A DNA stretch of 5,567 bases from Limnohabitans sp. (GTDB lineage Bacteria; Pseudomonadota; Gammaproteobacteria; Burkholderiales; Burkholderiaceae_C): contig SHXP01000162.1 of assembly GCA_009693225.1 (NCBI GenBank), positions 1 to 5,567 on the forward strand. Reading direction: 5' to 3'. Made by a program: the position numbers and the translations under genes. The notes beneath the pieces were generated by a model. The model was not told the origin of the DNA. It saw only the letters and a list, made by a program, of their open reading frames with translations, and did no database searches. Positions 5,457 through 5,567 of the stretch are shown here, in pieces (the first letter of the stretch is position 1; the number at the start of each line of letters is the position of its first letter).

Positions 5457-5567
5457 CGATGAGCTTATTCAAACGTTATAGACATAGCAATATTGCAAGC
5501 ACTTTTTTTGAAAATCATGCGCGGAGCCGATAGTTTTACTGAAAGCCTTTTTACGATGCGCCGACTT
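5457..5567 (+). mobile_element. Left end of an insertion sequence interrupting hslO; boundary approximate
   Basis: The 60 bases at 5461-5520 contain 19 G or C (about 32%), far below the neighbouring genes, and a transposase-like start follows at 5517. The reading frame and homology of hslO are lost at the same place. The true left end may lie anywhere between about 5410 and 5480, because the hslO residues just before the break belong to a variable part of the family. A perfect 10-bp palindrome, GCAATATTGC, lies at 5487-5496. The terminal inverted repeat cannot be confirmed without the other end. Confidence 0.65.
5517..5567 (+). CDS. IS5-family-type transposase, N-terminal fragment (continues beyond window)
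   Basis: ATG at 5517 opens a frame that stays open to the window edge for 17 codons, giving MRGADSFTESLFTMRRL. I recognise this as the N-terminus of a common group of IS5-family transposases in proteobacteria that begin MRGAD-F-ESLF and continue with a DDFVP-HPLR region. That next part lies outside the window, so the call rests on a short match from memory. The ribosome site is poor (TGAAAATC before the ATG), which is usual for transposases. As I recall, this group ends differently from the transposase tail at the left edge, so the two elements are probably not copies of each other. The gene faces right, opposite to hslO. Confidence 0.7.
   Translation, partial: MRGADSFTESLFTMRRL

Noticed and set aside
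5487..5496. Palindrome GCAATATTGC as an operator
   Set aside because: It lies in an AT-rich IS end where short palindromes are common, and there is no promoter good enough to anchor a regulatory claim.
1..5567. The two IS fragments as ends of one composite transposon carrying the operon
   Set aside because: The transposase ends appear to come from different IS5 subgroups, and no matching terminal repeats could be found between 145-180 and 5457-5516.

Overview
The window carries a housekeeping gene block of a Gram-negative bacterium, very probably a betaproteobacterium of the order Burkholderiales (Comamonadaceae-like). The reasons are the gene order pyrG-kdsA-eno-ftsB, close protein resemblance to that group as remembered, a GC-rich coding style, and an Hsp33 tail typical of that group. 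No database search was run, so the genus is open.

Layout, left to right. Positions 1-144 are the last 47 codons of an IS5-family transposase entering from outside the window. Positions 145-294 hold the rest of that IS end, then a likely pyrG promoter with a perfect TATAAT box and a short leader with a 6-bp hairpin. Four tightly packed plus-strand core genes follow: pyrG (CTP synthase, 295-1962), kdsA (KDO-8-phosphate synthase, 1959-2816), eno (enolase, 2876-4162) and ftsB (divisome protein, 4183-4464). A fifth plus-strand gene of unknown function (4461-4895) overlaps the end of ftsB by 4 bp. The pyrG/kdsA junction is also a 4-bp overlap, so these genes look like one operon. On the minus strand, converging on the unknown gene with a 15-bp overlap, is the C-terminal part of hslO (Hsp33 redox chaperone). 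Its 5' end is missing: homology stops near 5410-5456, an in-frame stop lies just upstream, and the DNA turns AT-rich. The first 17 codons of a different IS5-family-type transposase begin at 5517 and run off the right edge.

How the genes fit together: PyrG supplies CTP, which is needed to activate KDO as CMP-KDO. KdsA makes the phosphorylated KDO precursor from arabinose-5-phosphate and phosphoenolpyruvate (PEP). Enolase makes PEP. FtsB couples cell-wall synthesis to division. The operon therefore groups envelope precursor supply with division.

The most notable points are the apparent IS disruption of hslO, which leaves a coding stretch with an intact zinc/redox domain but no complete substrate-binding domain; the pyrG promoter and leader, which may allow nucleotide-sensitive control; a KdsA with the full metal-ligand set of the metal-dependent class; and the unknown Cys-rich gene coupled to ftsB. 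I found no CRISPR array, tRNA, rRNA or clearly new multi-gene system.
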